A DNA stretch of 36,295 nucleotides from Brevundimonas sp. (GTDB lineage Bacteria; Pseudomonadota; Alphaproteobacteria; Caulobacterales; Caulobacteraceae): positions 1 to 36,295 of the forward strand of contig NZ_JAQSDK010000035.1 in NCBI RefSeq assembly GCF_029945885.1. Reading direction: 5' to 3'. The first letter of the stretch is position 1; the number at the start of each line of letters is the position of its first letter. The translations under genes were made by a program, and so were the position numbers. This document shows positions 8,336 through 15,695 of the stretch, piece by piece. The notes under the pieces were generated by a model that searched no databases, had not been told where the DNA came from, and saw only the letters and a program-made list of their open reading frames with translations.

Positions 8336-10762
8336 ATGCCCGGATCTTCTCCCATTCGCTGGTTCGACACCCTCGGGCTGGACGACGTTCCGCAGGTGGG
8401 GGGCAAGACGGCATCGCTGGCGGAGCTGCACAGACTCCTGGCGGGCGGCCCCGTAACCGCGCCCGACGGATTCGCGGTCACGGCGGCGGCCTACCGCGAG
8501 GCGCTGACGGCGGCCGGGGCGTGGGAACCGCTGCGGGCCCTGCTGCAGGATCTGGATGTCCGGGACGTCACCGCCCTGGCCCGGGCAGCCACGGCCGCGC
8601 GGGCCCTGGTCTATGACGCGACGGGCGGGACCGGGCTGAGGGACGCGATTGCCGCCGCCTATCGACGTCTGCAGGCGCAGAACGGGCCCGGACTGTCGGT
8701 GGCGGTGCGCAGTTCGGCCACGGCCGAGGACCTGCCGACGGCCAGTTTCGCCGGTCAGCACGACAGTTTCCTGCACATCGCGGATGAGGACGGGCTGGTC
8801 GAGGCCTGCCGCCGCTGCTTCGCCTCGATCTTCACCGACCGGGCCATCGTCTACCGGGTCAACAACGGCTTCGACCACCTGAAGGTCGCCCTGTCGGTGG
8901 CGGTGATGCGGATGGTGCGCTCGGACGAGGCGGCCAGCGGCGTGGCCTTCACCCTGGACACGGAGTCCGGCTTCCGCGACGTGGTCTTCATCACCGGGGC
9001 CTGGGGGCTGGGCGAGAACATCGTTCAGGGGCGGGTCGGGCCCGATGAGTTCTATGTCCACAAACCCACCTACCGCCAGGGCTATCGGGCCGTGCTGCGC
9101 CGGTCGCTGGGCAGCAAGGAGACGCGACTGGCCCATCGCCGGGCAGACCCGGGCGGGGTGCTGCACAGTTTTCGCGTGTCGCGCCGGGATCGCGAACGCT
9201 ACTGCCTGGACGATGCCGAGGTTCTGGACCTGGCCGGGGTGGCGATCCGGATCGAGGATCATTATTCGCAGCACGCCGGCGCGCCCATGCCGATGGATAT
9301 CGAATGGGCCCGGGATGCCGGGGACGGCCGGCTTTATGTCCTGCAGGCCCGGCCGGAGACGGTGGCGTCGCGGCGCGATCCGGCGACCTTCGACACCTAT
9401 CGCCTGACCGGCGAGGGGCCGGTGCTGGTCACCGGCAAGGCCGTCGGCGAGGCGATCGCCAGCGGCCGGGCGCGTCTGGTGCAGTCGGCTGCGGATCTGA
9501 AGGCCTTTCAGCCGGGCGAGATCCTGGTCGCCCCCTCGACCAGTCCCGACTGGCTGCCGGTGATGAGGATCGCCGGCGGTATCGTCACCGACCAGGGTGG
9601 GCGCACCTGCCACGCCGCCATCGTCGCCCGCGAACTGGGCGTGCCGGCGGTGGTCGGGGCGGCGGGCGCGACGGCGCGGCTGGAGACGGGGCGGATGGTC
9701 ACCGTGTCCTGCGCCGAGGGCGAGGCGGGGCGGGTCCTTGACGGGGCTGTCCCCTTCGCGGTGGATCATCTGTCGCTGGACGCCATTCCGCGCCCGCGCA
9801 CACCGATCATGGTCAATCTGGCCCAGCCCGACCTGGCCTTCCGCACCGGCCTGCTGCCGGCGGCGGGGGTCGGACTGGCCCGGATGGAGTTCATCATCGG
9901 TGAGCAGATCGGCATCCATCCGATGGCGGCGGCCCATCCCGAGCGGGTGACGTCGCTGCGGGAACGGCAGGCCGTCGTCAGGCGGTCGCGGGGCGACGCC
10001 TCGCCCCGAGATCATTTCATCCGCCTTCTGGCCGAGGGCGTGGGGACCATCGCCGCCGCCTTCCATCCGCGACCGGTGATCGTGCGTCTGTCGGATTTCA
10101 AGACCAATGAATATGCCCGTCTGCTGGGCGGGGCGGCGTTCGAGCCGGTCGAGGAGAATCCGATGCTGGGGTTCCGCGGGGCGTCACGCTACGCCCATCC
10201 GCGCTATGCCGACGGCTTCGCCCTGGAGTGTGAGGCGCTGCGCCGGGTGCGCACGGACATGGGCCTGACTAATCTGAAGGTGATGGTGCCCTTCTGCCGG
10301 CGGGTCGGCGAGGCCGAGCAGGTGCTGGCGGTCATGGCCGGGCACGGTCTGAAGCGCGGCGACAACGGGCTGGAGGTCTATGTCATGTGCGAGATCCCCA
10401 ACAACGTCATCCAGTTCGACGCCTTCGCCGCCCTGTTCGACGGCTTTTCGATCGGATCCAATGATCTGACCCAGCTGGTGCTGGGGGTCGACCGCGACTC
10501 CGAGGCCGTGGCCTTCGATTTCGACGAGCGCGATCCGGGCGTGCTGGAGATGCTGCGGCAGGCGGTTGAGGGCGGCCGGCGTAACGGCTGCCCGGTCGGC
10601 ATCTGCGGTGAGGCCCCGGCGACCTGGCCGGAGATCGCCGCCTTTCTGACGCGACTGGGCATCGGCTCGATCAGTGTCAATCCGGCCAGCCTGGCGCAGA
10701 CGATGACGGTCGTGGCCGCGCATGAGGCGGCCATGGCCGCCGCTTCAGATTATCCGGTTTGA
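8336..10762 (+). CDS. ppsA: Phosphoenolpyruvate synthase (pyruvate, water dikinase)
   Basis: This 808-residue cytoplasmic enzyme converts pyruvate, ATP and water to phosphoenolpyruvate, AMP and phosphate. Domains in order: the N-terminal ATP-grasp domain with VGGKTASLAEL (21-31), AVRSSATAEDLPTASFAGQHD (123-143) and the ARPET end of the nucleotide site (338-342); the swivelling phosphohistidine domain with GGRTCHAAIVARELG, catalytic His426; and the C-terminal PEP-binding barrel with GVGLARMEF (511-519), FSIGSNDLTQLVLGVDRDS and GICGEAP (catalytic Cys757). All key residues are present and the length is normal. The start ATG 8336 has only a weak ribosome site. It opens the island with FNR/FixK boxes, consistent with a role in rebalancing carbon flow at low oxygen. 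The Hsp20 box overlaps its last codon and stop. Confidence 0.95.
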   Translation: MPGSSPIRWFDTLGLDDVPQVGGKTASLAELHRLLAGGPVTAPDGFAVTAAAYREALTAAGAWEPLRALLQDLDVRDVTALARAATAARALVYDATGGTGLRDAIAAAYRRLQAQNGPGLSVAVRSSATAEDLPTASFAGQHDSFLHIADEDGLVEACRRCFASIFTDRAIVYRVNNGFDHLKVALSVAVMRMVRSDEAASGVAFTLDTESGFRDVVFITGAWGLGENIVQGRVGPDEFYVHKPTYRQGYRAVLRRSLGSKETRLAHRRADPGGVLHSFRVSRRDRERYCLDDAEVLDLAGVAIRIEDHYSQHAGAPMPMDIEWARDAGDGRLYVLQARPETVASRRDPATFDTYRLTGEGPVLVTGKAVGEAIASGRARLVQSAADLKAFQPGEILVAPSTSPDWLPVMRIAGGIVTDQGGRTCHAAIVARELGVPAVVGAAGATARLETGRMVTVSCAEGEAGRVLDGAVPFAVDHLSLDAIPRPRTPIMVNLAQPDLAFRTGLLPAAGVGLARMEFIIGEQIGIHPMAAAHPERVTSLRERQAVVRRSRGDASPRDHFIRLLAEGVGTIAAAFHPRPVIVRLSDFKTNEYARLLGGAAFEPVEENPMLGFRGASRYAHPRYADGFALECEALRRVRTDMGLTNLKVMVPFCRRVGEAEQVLAVMAGHGLKRGDNGLEVYVMCEIPNNVIQFDAFAALFDGFSIGSNDLTQLVLGVDRDSEAVAFDFDERDPGVLEMLRQAVEGGRRNGCPVGICGEAPATWPEIAAFLTRLGIGSISVNPASLAQTMTVVAAHEAAMAAASDYPV

Positions 10763-10772
10763 TGGAGGTCAA
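10759..10772 (+). promoter_or_regulatory. FNR/FixK-type box upstream of hsp20
   Basis: TTGATGGAGGTCAA matches TTGAT-N4-RTCAA. It overlaps the final codon and stop codon of ppsA and ends 62 bases before the hsp20 ATG, the same spacing as at ppsA. CAGAAT at 10796-10801 could serve as the -10, which would put the box centre near -42, the classical class II position. That -10 is weak. Confidence 0.65.
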
Positions 10773-10834
10773 TGTATTCGGGGATCGTCCTGTTGCAGAA
10801 TGCTGACGTTGTCCCCCAAACACGGAGAAGCGTC

Positions 10835-11305
10835 ATGGCAAGCCAAGCAAAAAGCAAGCTTAACATTCCCGATTTGCAGCGGTCGGCTATCGGAACATTT
10901 GCGCCAATACAGCGCGAGTTCAACCGGTTATTCGATGAGCTCGGCAACGGCTGGAGCCATCTGACCCAGTTCGAGCTGACTCCGCGGACGGATATGACCG
11001 AGACCAAGGAGGCGGTCACGCTGACGATGGAGCTGCCCGGCATGACCCGTGACGACCTGACGATCGAGGTGGAGGATCATGTGCTGACGGTCAGCGGCGA
11101 GAAAAGGTCCGAGACGGAAACCGAGAAGGACAATTACCGGATTTCCGAACGCAGCTACGGGGCCGTTTGCCGGTCGGTGACCCTGCCGACCAGCGTCAAG
11201 GAGGACAAGATCAAGGCGACAATGGCGGACGGCGTCCTGACCCTCGTCGCGCCCAAGGACGGCAGCGCCACGACCCGGACCATTCCGATCCAGGGCGGAA
11301 AATAG
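10835..11305 (+). CDS. Hsp20/alpha-crystallin small heat-shock protein
   Basis: This 156-residue ATP-independent holdase has an N-terminal arm (about 1-48, with FAPIQREFNRLFDEL), an alpha-crystallin domain (about 49-145) starting at TPRTDMTETKEAVTLTMELPGM and containing DLTIEVEDHVLTVSGEK, SYGAVCRSVTLP and the ADGVLTLVAPK strand, and a short tail with the IPI motif (TRTIPIQ) used for oligomer contacts. ATG 10835 is chosen because CGGAGAAG precedes it and similarity starts there; an in-frame ATG 21 codons earlier overlaps the regulatory box. It follows ppsA, with its own FNR/FixK box in between. A box-controlled Hsp20 next to Usp genes recalls HspX of the mycobacterial dormancy regulon. Confidence 0.93.
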   Translation: MASQAKSKLNIPDLQRSAIGTFAPIQREFNRLFDELGNGWSHLTQFELTPRTDMTETKEAVTLTMELPGMTRDDLTIEVEDHVLTVSGEKRSETETEKDNYRISERSYGAVCRSVTLPTSVKEDKIKATMADGVLTLVAPKDGSATTRTIPIQGGK

Positions 11306-11341
11306 CCGCGCCATCCTGTGGCAGGCGGCGCGCCGGGTGGG

Positions 11342-11386
11342 CCCCGGTGCGTCGCTGTCGCCCGTTTCGGGCGAGGCTCACCGGGG
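11342..11386. terminator. Nested hairpin between convergent hsp20 and cytochrome c
   Basis: The outer arms CCCCGGTG (11342-11349) and CACCGGGG (11379-11386) enclose a perfect inner hairpin TCGCCCG-TTT-CGGGCGA (11358-11374). It lies 36 bases past the Hsp20 stop and overlaps the last codons of the oppositely oriented cytochrome gene, so it probably ends both transcripts. Confidence 0.6.
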
Positions 11387-11776
11387 TGGCGGACGGTCCT
11401 GGCTCAGCGTTTCCAGCCAGGCCATAAGGTCGTCGATCTCGCTGGCGCGGAAGACATAGTCGGGCATGGCCGGATGGCTGGTGACCAGCCCGTCGGCGAA
11501 ACCGTCGGCCAGGGACTCCGGGGCGCGGCGGGCGGCGATGTCGCGCAGCGGCGGGGCCGCAGCCAGCGGGCTGGCGTCGTCGCGGCCGATTGCATGGCAG
11601 CCGGAACAGGCGGTGACGGCGAAGACCCGGCCGCGCTCGACCGCCTCGAGCCGGGTCTGGTCGGCGGCAGGGCCCGGGGGGATGGCCTGGCGCGAGTCCG
11701 CGGCTCCGCAACCGGCCACCGCCAGAGCCAGCGCCGATGCCAGCATCCCGCCTGTTCGTCCTGTGATTTTCGCCAT
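11378..11776 (-). CDS. Lipoprotein mono-haem cytochrome c
   Basis: This 132-residue small class I cytochrome c has a signal peptide ending in the lipobox LAVAGC (Cys23), so the mature protein should be lipid-anchored on the periplasmic side. The haem site is CSGCH (about residues 57-61) and the sixth ligand is probably Met in SHPAMPDYVF; the final helix SEIDDLMAWLETL is typical. An electron-transfer role is inferred from the fold; the partner is unknown. The start ATG 11776 has a strong GGAGG about 5 bases upstream. It is divergent from the universal stress gene and shares with it a perfect FNR/FixK palindrome 54 bases from its start, so it may serve microaerobic or anaerobic respiration. Confidence 0.88.
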   Translation of the reverse strand: MAKITGRTGGMLASALALAVAGCGAADSRQAIPPGPAADQTRLEAVERGRVFAVTACSGCHAIGRDDASPLAAAPPLRDIAARRAPESLADGFADGLVTSHPAMPDYVFRASEIDDLMAWLETLSQDRPPPR

Positions 11777-11829
11777 CGTGACCTCCAGCCCAACCTTGCG
11801 AACATTGGAGCCGGAACCGCCGGCTGACC

Positions 11830-11843
11830 TTGATCCTGATCAA
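11830..11843. promoter_or_regulatory. Perfect FNR/FixK palindrome between cyt c and usp
   Basis: TTGATCCTGATCAA is a fully symmetric FNR/FixK site, the best of the four in this window. It ends 52 bases before the universal stress protein start (plus) and begins 54 bases from the cytochrome c start (minus), so it is almost centred between divergent genes and could drive both. Confidence 0.8.
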
Positions 11844-11895
11844 GGCCCGATGGTCGCGGACGTGATGTCTGGTGGTACCTTAGGAGGATTGCGCG

Positions 11896-12717
11896 ATGAC
11901 CTGTCCGAGCCTGCTTGTCTATGTCGATGACAGTGAAGAGAGCGACGCCCGCGTTGAACTGGCCTGTGATCTGGCGGTCAGTTTTGATGCCCTGGTGATC
12001 GGGATGTCGGCCAGTCTGCCGCAGCCGCCGATGCTGGATCCGATCTCGGGCATGGGTGACGTCCTGGCCCTTTATCGACAGACCGCCGAGGCCGAGGTCG
12101 AACGGGCCGGGGTACGGTTCCGGGCGATCGTTGAAGCCCGGTCTGTGCGCAGTGAATGGCGCGCCGGGCTGGAGTCTCCCGGCTGGATGCTGTCCGAAGC
12201 GGCCCGGGCCGCAGACATGCTGATGCTCGGCCAGAAGGCCCCGGGTGTGCCGTTCCGGTCGCCCGATCCGGCCGACGTCATTCTGTCCGCGGGTCGACCG
12301 GTGCTGATCGTGCCGCCGGTGCGGGCCCGGTCGCCGGTGGGTGAGCCGGCGCTGGTGGCGTGGAAGGACACGCGTGAGTCCCGGCGCGCGGTGGCGGCGG
12401 CCCTGCCCTTGCTGCGCAGGGCCTCGCGGGTGGATGTGGTCGAGGTCGCGGCCACGACGGACATGGCTGCCGCCGAGGCCCGCGTCCGGGATGTCTGCGA
12501 ATTCCTGGGTCGGCACCAGATCGAGGCGGCAGCGAACCCGCTGGACGATGCCGGCGAACCGACAACGGTGCGGATCCTTGCGGAGGCGGGCAGGCTCAAG
12601 GCCGGGCTGGTGGTCGCAGGCGGCTATGGCCACGGTCGGATGCGCGAATGGATGCTGGGCGGGGTGACCCGGTCCCTGCTGACCCACAGCGACGTCTGTG
12701 TGTTGATGGCCCACTGA
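11896..12717 (+). CDS. Tandem-domain universal stress protein (UspA family)
   Basis: This 273-residue cytoplasmic protein has two Usp folds. The first (about 1-140) starts SLLVYVDDSEES and lacks a clear ATP loop. The second (about 150-273) starts PALVAWKDTRESRRAV and ends with VVAGGYGHGRMREWMLGG (240-257) followed by VTRSLL, which matches the G-x2-G-x9-G-(S/T) ATP-binding pattern. Tandem Usp proteins of this type are common in oxygen-limitation regulons, where they are linked to survival rather than catalysis. The start ATG 11896 has a strong TAGGAGG 8 bases upstream. A perfect FNR/FixK box precedes it. The phosphoribosyltransferase starts 18 bases after its stop, so the two are likely one transcript. 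Confidence 0.93.
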   Translation: MTCPSLLVYVDDSEESDARVELACDLAVSFDALVIGMSASLPQPPMLDPISGMGDVLALYRQTAEAEVERAGVRFRAIVEARSVRSEWRAGLESPGWMLSEAARAADMLMLGQKAPGVPFRSPDPADVILSAGRPVLIVPPVRARSPVGEPALVAWKDTRESRRAVAAALPLLRRASRVDVVEVAATTDMAAAEARVRDVCEFLGRHQIEAAANPLDDAGEPTTVRILAEAGRLKAGLVVAGGYGHGRMREWMLGGVTRSLLTHSDVCVLMAH

Positions 12718-12735
12718 AGCCGGAGGAGGATGGTC

Positions 12736-13407
12736 ATGACCCTGCAGCGCGCGCTGTTCGCCGATCGTACGGACGCCGGACAGAGGCTGGCCGGGCGTGT
12801 GGTCGCGGCGGGCGTGACCGATGCGATCGTCTATGCCCTGCCGCGCGGCGGGGTACCGGTCGCCCTCGAGATCGCCCGGGCCCTCGACGCGCCGCTCGAC
12901 CTGGTGCTGGTGCGCAAGATCGGCGCCCCCGGCCAGCCGGAACTGGCCCTGGCTGCGGTGGTCGACGGCGGGTTTCCCCAGATCGTCGTCAATGAGGCGG
13001 TGCAGCGCATGACCGGGGCCACGCCCGTCTATCTGGCCCAGGAAAAGGCCCTGGCCCTGGCCGAGATCGAACGGCGTCGGCAGCTCTATTTCGGCAACCG
13101 GACCCACCCGAACCCCCGGGGACGGACCGTGATCCTGGTCGACGACGGCCTGGCCACCGGGGCGACGGCGCGGGTGGCGGTCCAGCAACTGCGGATGCGC
13201 GGGGCCGGGCGGGTCGTCCTGGCGGTTCCGGTAGTGCCCGGGAGCAGTCTGGAAACGTTGCGGTCCGAGGTCGATCTGCTGGTCTGCCTGGCCCATCCGG
13301 CCGAGTTCCGCAGCGTCGGAGCCTTCTATGCCGATTTCCACCAGCTCTCGGATGAGGAGGTGCTGGACCAGCTGGCCGAGGCGGCCCGGTTCGGCGGCGG
13401 GGCCTGA
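12736..13407 (+). CDS. Phosphoribosyltransferase-domain protein
   Basis: This 223-residue protein has a type I phosphoribosyltransferase fold. ALPRGGVPVALEIARAL (35-51) and LVLVRKIGAPGQPELALAAV (57-76) are the N-terminal signatures, and TVILVDDGLATGAT (131-144) is the PRPP-binding loop. The substrate is unknown; proteins of this subfamily lack a typical nucleobase hood and their activity is not established. Start: ATG 12736 lies 6 bases after GGAGGAGG, whereas ATG 12730 would touch it, so 12736 is preferred. It follows the Usp gene by 18 bases and is convergent with the dienelactone-hydrolase-like gene 6 bases away. As I recall, the same domain is fused to dienelactone hydrolase or erythromycin esterase domains in mycobacterial dormancy proteins. 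Confidence 0.9.
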   Translation: MTLQRALFADRTDAGQRLAGRVVAAGVTDAIVYALPRGGVPVALEIARALDAPLDLVLVRKIGAPGQPELALAAVVDGGFPQIVVNEAVQRMTGATPVYLAQEKALALAEIERRRQLYFGNRTHPNPRGRTVILVDDGLATGATARVAVQQLRMRGAGRVVLAVPVVPGSSLETLRSEVDLLVCLAHPAEFRSVGAFYADFHQLSDEEVLDQLAEAARFGGGA

Positions 13408-13413
13408 CCCGGA

Positions 13414-14073
13414 TCAGCGCGACGCGCGATGCAGGTGGCCCAGGTGGTCGGCGAACCAGTCGCCGGCGATGCGGATGACCTGATCCATGGCCCCGGGCTC
13501 CTCGAACAGATGGGTCGCGCCGGGAACAACGACCAGACTTGCCGGGCCGCCGAGACGCCGGCCGGCCTCGCGGTTCCAGCCCAGCACCGGCTCGTCGTCC
13601 GAGCCGACGATCAGCAGGGTCGGGGCGCTGACCCGGTCGAGGGCGTCGGCGGCCAGGTCGGGCCGGCCGCCGCGGGACACGACGGCGGCGACCGCTTCCG
13701 GCCGGACGGCGGCGGCCTTCAGGGCGGCGGCCGCGCCGGTGCTGGCCCCGAAGAGGCCGACGGGCAGGGCCGCCAGGGCCGGCTGGGCCCGGACCCAGTC
13801 GATGGCGTCGACCAGCCGGCCGGCAAGCAGGTCGATGTCGAAGACATTGGCCCGATCCGCGGCCTCGTCCCCGGTGAGCAGATCGAACAGCAGGGTGTCG
13901 AGTCCGACTTCGGCCAGGGCCTCCGCCACCTGACGGTTGCGGGGACTGAGGCGGCTGGAGCCGCTGCCGTGGGCGAAGATCACGATGCCCGCCGGTCGGG
14001 GGACGCGTCGTAACTCGCCCGGAAGCCCGACCGGGGGAATGGCGACGGCGGTGACGGTCAGGGTGTCCGGCAT
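13414..14073 (-). CDS. Dienelactone-hydrolase-like alpha/beta hydrolase
   Basis: This 219-residue cytoplasmic hydrolase has no signal peptide. It shows IVIFAHGSGSSRLSPRN (30-46), the nucleophile elbow GLFGASTGAAAAL (Ser111), the acid in LLIVGSDDEPV (Asp159 or Asp160) and the catalytic His in GATHLFEEPGAM (His188). This pattern is typical of a small hydrolase family annotated as dienelactone hydrolase or phosphoribosyltransferase-associated hydrolase; the true substrate is unknown. The start ATG 14073 has GGGAG about 9 bases upstream. It is divergent from the erythromycin-esterase gene, and the FNR/FixK box between them is 68 bases from its start, so it may belong to the same regulon. Confidence 0.88.
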   Translation of the reverse strand: MPDTLTVTAVAIPPVGLPGELRRVPRPAGIVIFAHGSGSSRLSPRNRQVAEALAEVGLDTLLFDLLTGDEAADRANVFDIDLLAGRLVDAIDWVRAQPALAALPVGLFGASTGAAAALKAAAVRPEAVAAVVSRGGRPDLAADALDRVSAPTLLIVGSDDEPVLGWNREAGRRLGGPASLVVVPGATHLFEEPGAMDQVIRIAGDWFADHLGHLHRASR

Positions 14074-14141
14074 GGCACAGGGCTCCCGCCGGTCGACGGA
14101 CCGGCGACCTTCGAAATCTAGGCCCTTGACCGGCGGCTGCG

Positions 14142-14155
14142 TTGATCCGGGTCAA
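14142..14155. promoter_or_regulatory. FNR/FixK-type box upstream of ere-like gene
   Basis: TTGATCCGGGTCAA matches TTGAT-N4-RTCAA and ends 56 bases before the plus-strand erythromycin-esterase-family start. A sequence around GGTAAG (14177-14182) is placed where a weak -10 would be expected. The divergent hydrolase start is 68 bases away on the other side. Confidence 0.7.
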
Positions 14156-14211
14156 ATCCGGCCCACCGGGGCTTCTGGTAAGGAAGCGGGTTCCCGAGAT
14201 GGAGGTGTCCG

Positions 14212-15522
14212 ATGACCGTCCCCGTCCAGTCGACCGGTGATCCGATCGTGGAGGTTCTGCGGCGACGGGCCGAGCCTCTGGCCGACATCGACGATCCGGC
14301 CTTCGCCGCCGCCTTCGACCGGTTCGGGGATGCCCGGGTGGTCCTGCTGGGCGAGGCCAGCCACGGCACATCGGAATTCTATCGGGCCCGGGCCGCGATC
14401 AGCCGGCGACTGATCGCCCAGCACGGCTTCCGGATCGTCGCCATCGAGGCGGACTGGCCCGACGTGGCGGATCTGGACAGGTTCGTCCGCAATCGCGGTG
14501 TCTGGGGCCAGGCCGACAGTTTCGTCAATTTTCCGCGCTGGATGTGGCGCAATGCCGAGTTCGCCGCCTTCGTCCGGGACCTGCGCGGCTGGAACCTGGA
14601 ACGGGACACCCCGGACCGGGTGGCCCTGCGTGGTCTCGACGTCTACAGCCTGTCGCGATCCCTGACCGAGGTCCTGACCTATCTGGACCGGGTCGACCCC
14701 GGGGCGGCGGCCGACGCGCGCGAGCGCTACAGCTGTATCGCGCCGTTCCTGGCGGAACCCCAGCGGTACGGCGCGGCGGCCCATGCGGGATATGTCGACT
14801 GCGAGGATGAGGTCGTGTCCCAGCTGGTCGCCCTGCTCAGGCAACGGCCGGCCTATGTCCAGTCCGACGGCGAGGCCTTCGCCGACGCCGAGCAGAACGC
14901 CCGGGTCGTGGCCGCCGCCGAGGGCTATTACCGGGCCATGTATCGCGGATCCGTCGAGAGCTGGAACCTGCGCGACAGCCATATGTTTGACACCCTGGAG
15001 CGGCTGCTGCGGGCGGACGGCGGCGGGGGCAAGGCGATCGTCTGGGCCCACAACTCCCATATCGGTGACGCCTCGGCGACGGCCATGGGGGCTTCCGGGG
15101 AGTTCAACATTGGCCAGCTGTGCCGCGAGCGGTTCGGCCGTGACTGCGTGGCCATCGGTTTCGGCACCGACCGCGGCCGGGTCGCCGCGGCCGACGACTG
15201 GGGCGGGGCGATGCATGTCAAGACGGTCCTGCCGTCACGCGGCGACAGCTGGGAGCGGCTGTTCCACGAGGCCGGGGTGGATCGCTCCCTGACCGACTGG
15301 CGGTCCGATTCCGGCCTGGCCCGGGTCCTGGACCGGACACGGCTGGAGCGGGCCATCGGCGTGATCTACCGGCCGGAGACGGAACGACGCAGCCACTATT
15401 TCGAGGCCCGGCTGTCGCGGCAGTTCGACGCCTTCGTCTGGTTCGACGAGACCCGGGCGGTTCGGGCCCTGCCGGGACAGCCGCCCGAGGGGGCACCGGA
15501 CACCTATCCATTCGGCCTGTGA
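14212..15522 (+). CDS. Erythromycin-esterase family protein
   Basis: This 436-residue protein of the erythromycin esterase (Ere/succinoglycan-biosynthesis-associated) family has VVLLGEASHGTSEFYRARAAI (43-63) with Glu48 and His51, and FRIVAIEADWPD (73-84). The second half has AIVWAHNSHIGD, which supplies another conserved His. True macrolide esterases are a small part of this family; most chromosomal members, like this one, have no proven substrate, so a resistance role should not be assumed. The start ATG 14212 follows GGAGGT at 8-9 bases. The gene sits at the end of the FNR/FixK-box island next to phosphoribosyltransferase and dienelactone-hydrolase-like genes, which points to a role in low-oxygen or dormancy physiology. 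No signal peptide is seen. Confidence 0.9.
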   Translation: MTVPVQSTGDPIVEVLRRRAEPLADIDDPAFAAAFDRFGDARVVLLGEASHGTSEFYRARAAISRRLIAQHGFRIVAIEADWPDVADLDRFVRNRGVWGQADSFVNFPRWMWRNAEFAAFVRDLRGWNLERDTPDRVALRGLDVYSLSRSLTEVLTYLDRVDPGAAADARERYSCIAPFLAEPQRYGAAAHAGYVDCEDEVVSQLVALLRQRPAYVQSDGEAFADAEQNARVVAAAEGYYRAMYRGSVESWNLRDSHMFDTLERLLRADGGGGKAIVWAHNSHIGDASATAMGASGEFNIGQLCRERFGRDCVAIGFGTDRGRVAAADDWGGAMHVKTVLPSRGDSWERLFHEAGVDRSLTDWRSDSGLARVLDRTRLERAIGVIYRPETERRSHYFEARLSRQFDAFVWFDETRAVRALPGQPPEGAPDTYPFGL

Positions 15523-15695
15523 CGGCTGGGGACGGCGGGGGTCCGGACGCATGATAACGCTGGTCTTCGGCTTGAGGTCGGAGCCGGTTCCTGATGGTCT
15601 GGTCCGATCCGGTCGCCCCGTGATTCGGGGAGTCGGCCGACGGGGCCCCGATCCGGGTGATCCGGCCGGGATCGGCAACCAGGGGGACGAGACCG
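15523..15695. other. Gap before carbonic anhydrase gene
   Basis: The 173 bases hold no gene and no FNR/FixK-type box. GGGGGACGAG about 10 bases before ATG 15696 may act as a ribosome site. No strong hairpin follows the esterase stop. Confidence 0.4.

Noticed and set aside
8270..10066. 598-residue open frame on the minus strand opposite ppsA
   Set aside because: It lies antisense to a clear PEP synthase with every catalytic motif; its composition (Arg, Gly, His, Gln-rich) and lack of any domain mark it as a high-GC shadow frame.
11404..13341. 645-residue minus-strand open frame over cytochrome c, usp and the phosphoribosyltransferase
   Set aside because: It overlaps three recognisable genes and has shadow-type composition without motifs.
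13404..13418. Fifth FNR/FixK-like box (CTGACCCGGATCAG)
   Set aside because: It differs at both outer conserved bases and lies in the 6-base gap between convergent genes, where it could drive nothing.
14212..15522. Macrolide resistance gene
   Set aside because: Family membership alone does not show macrolide esterase activity; the context is a stress/low-oxygen island, and no mobile element is near.
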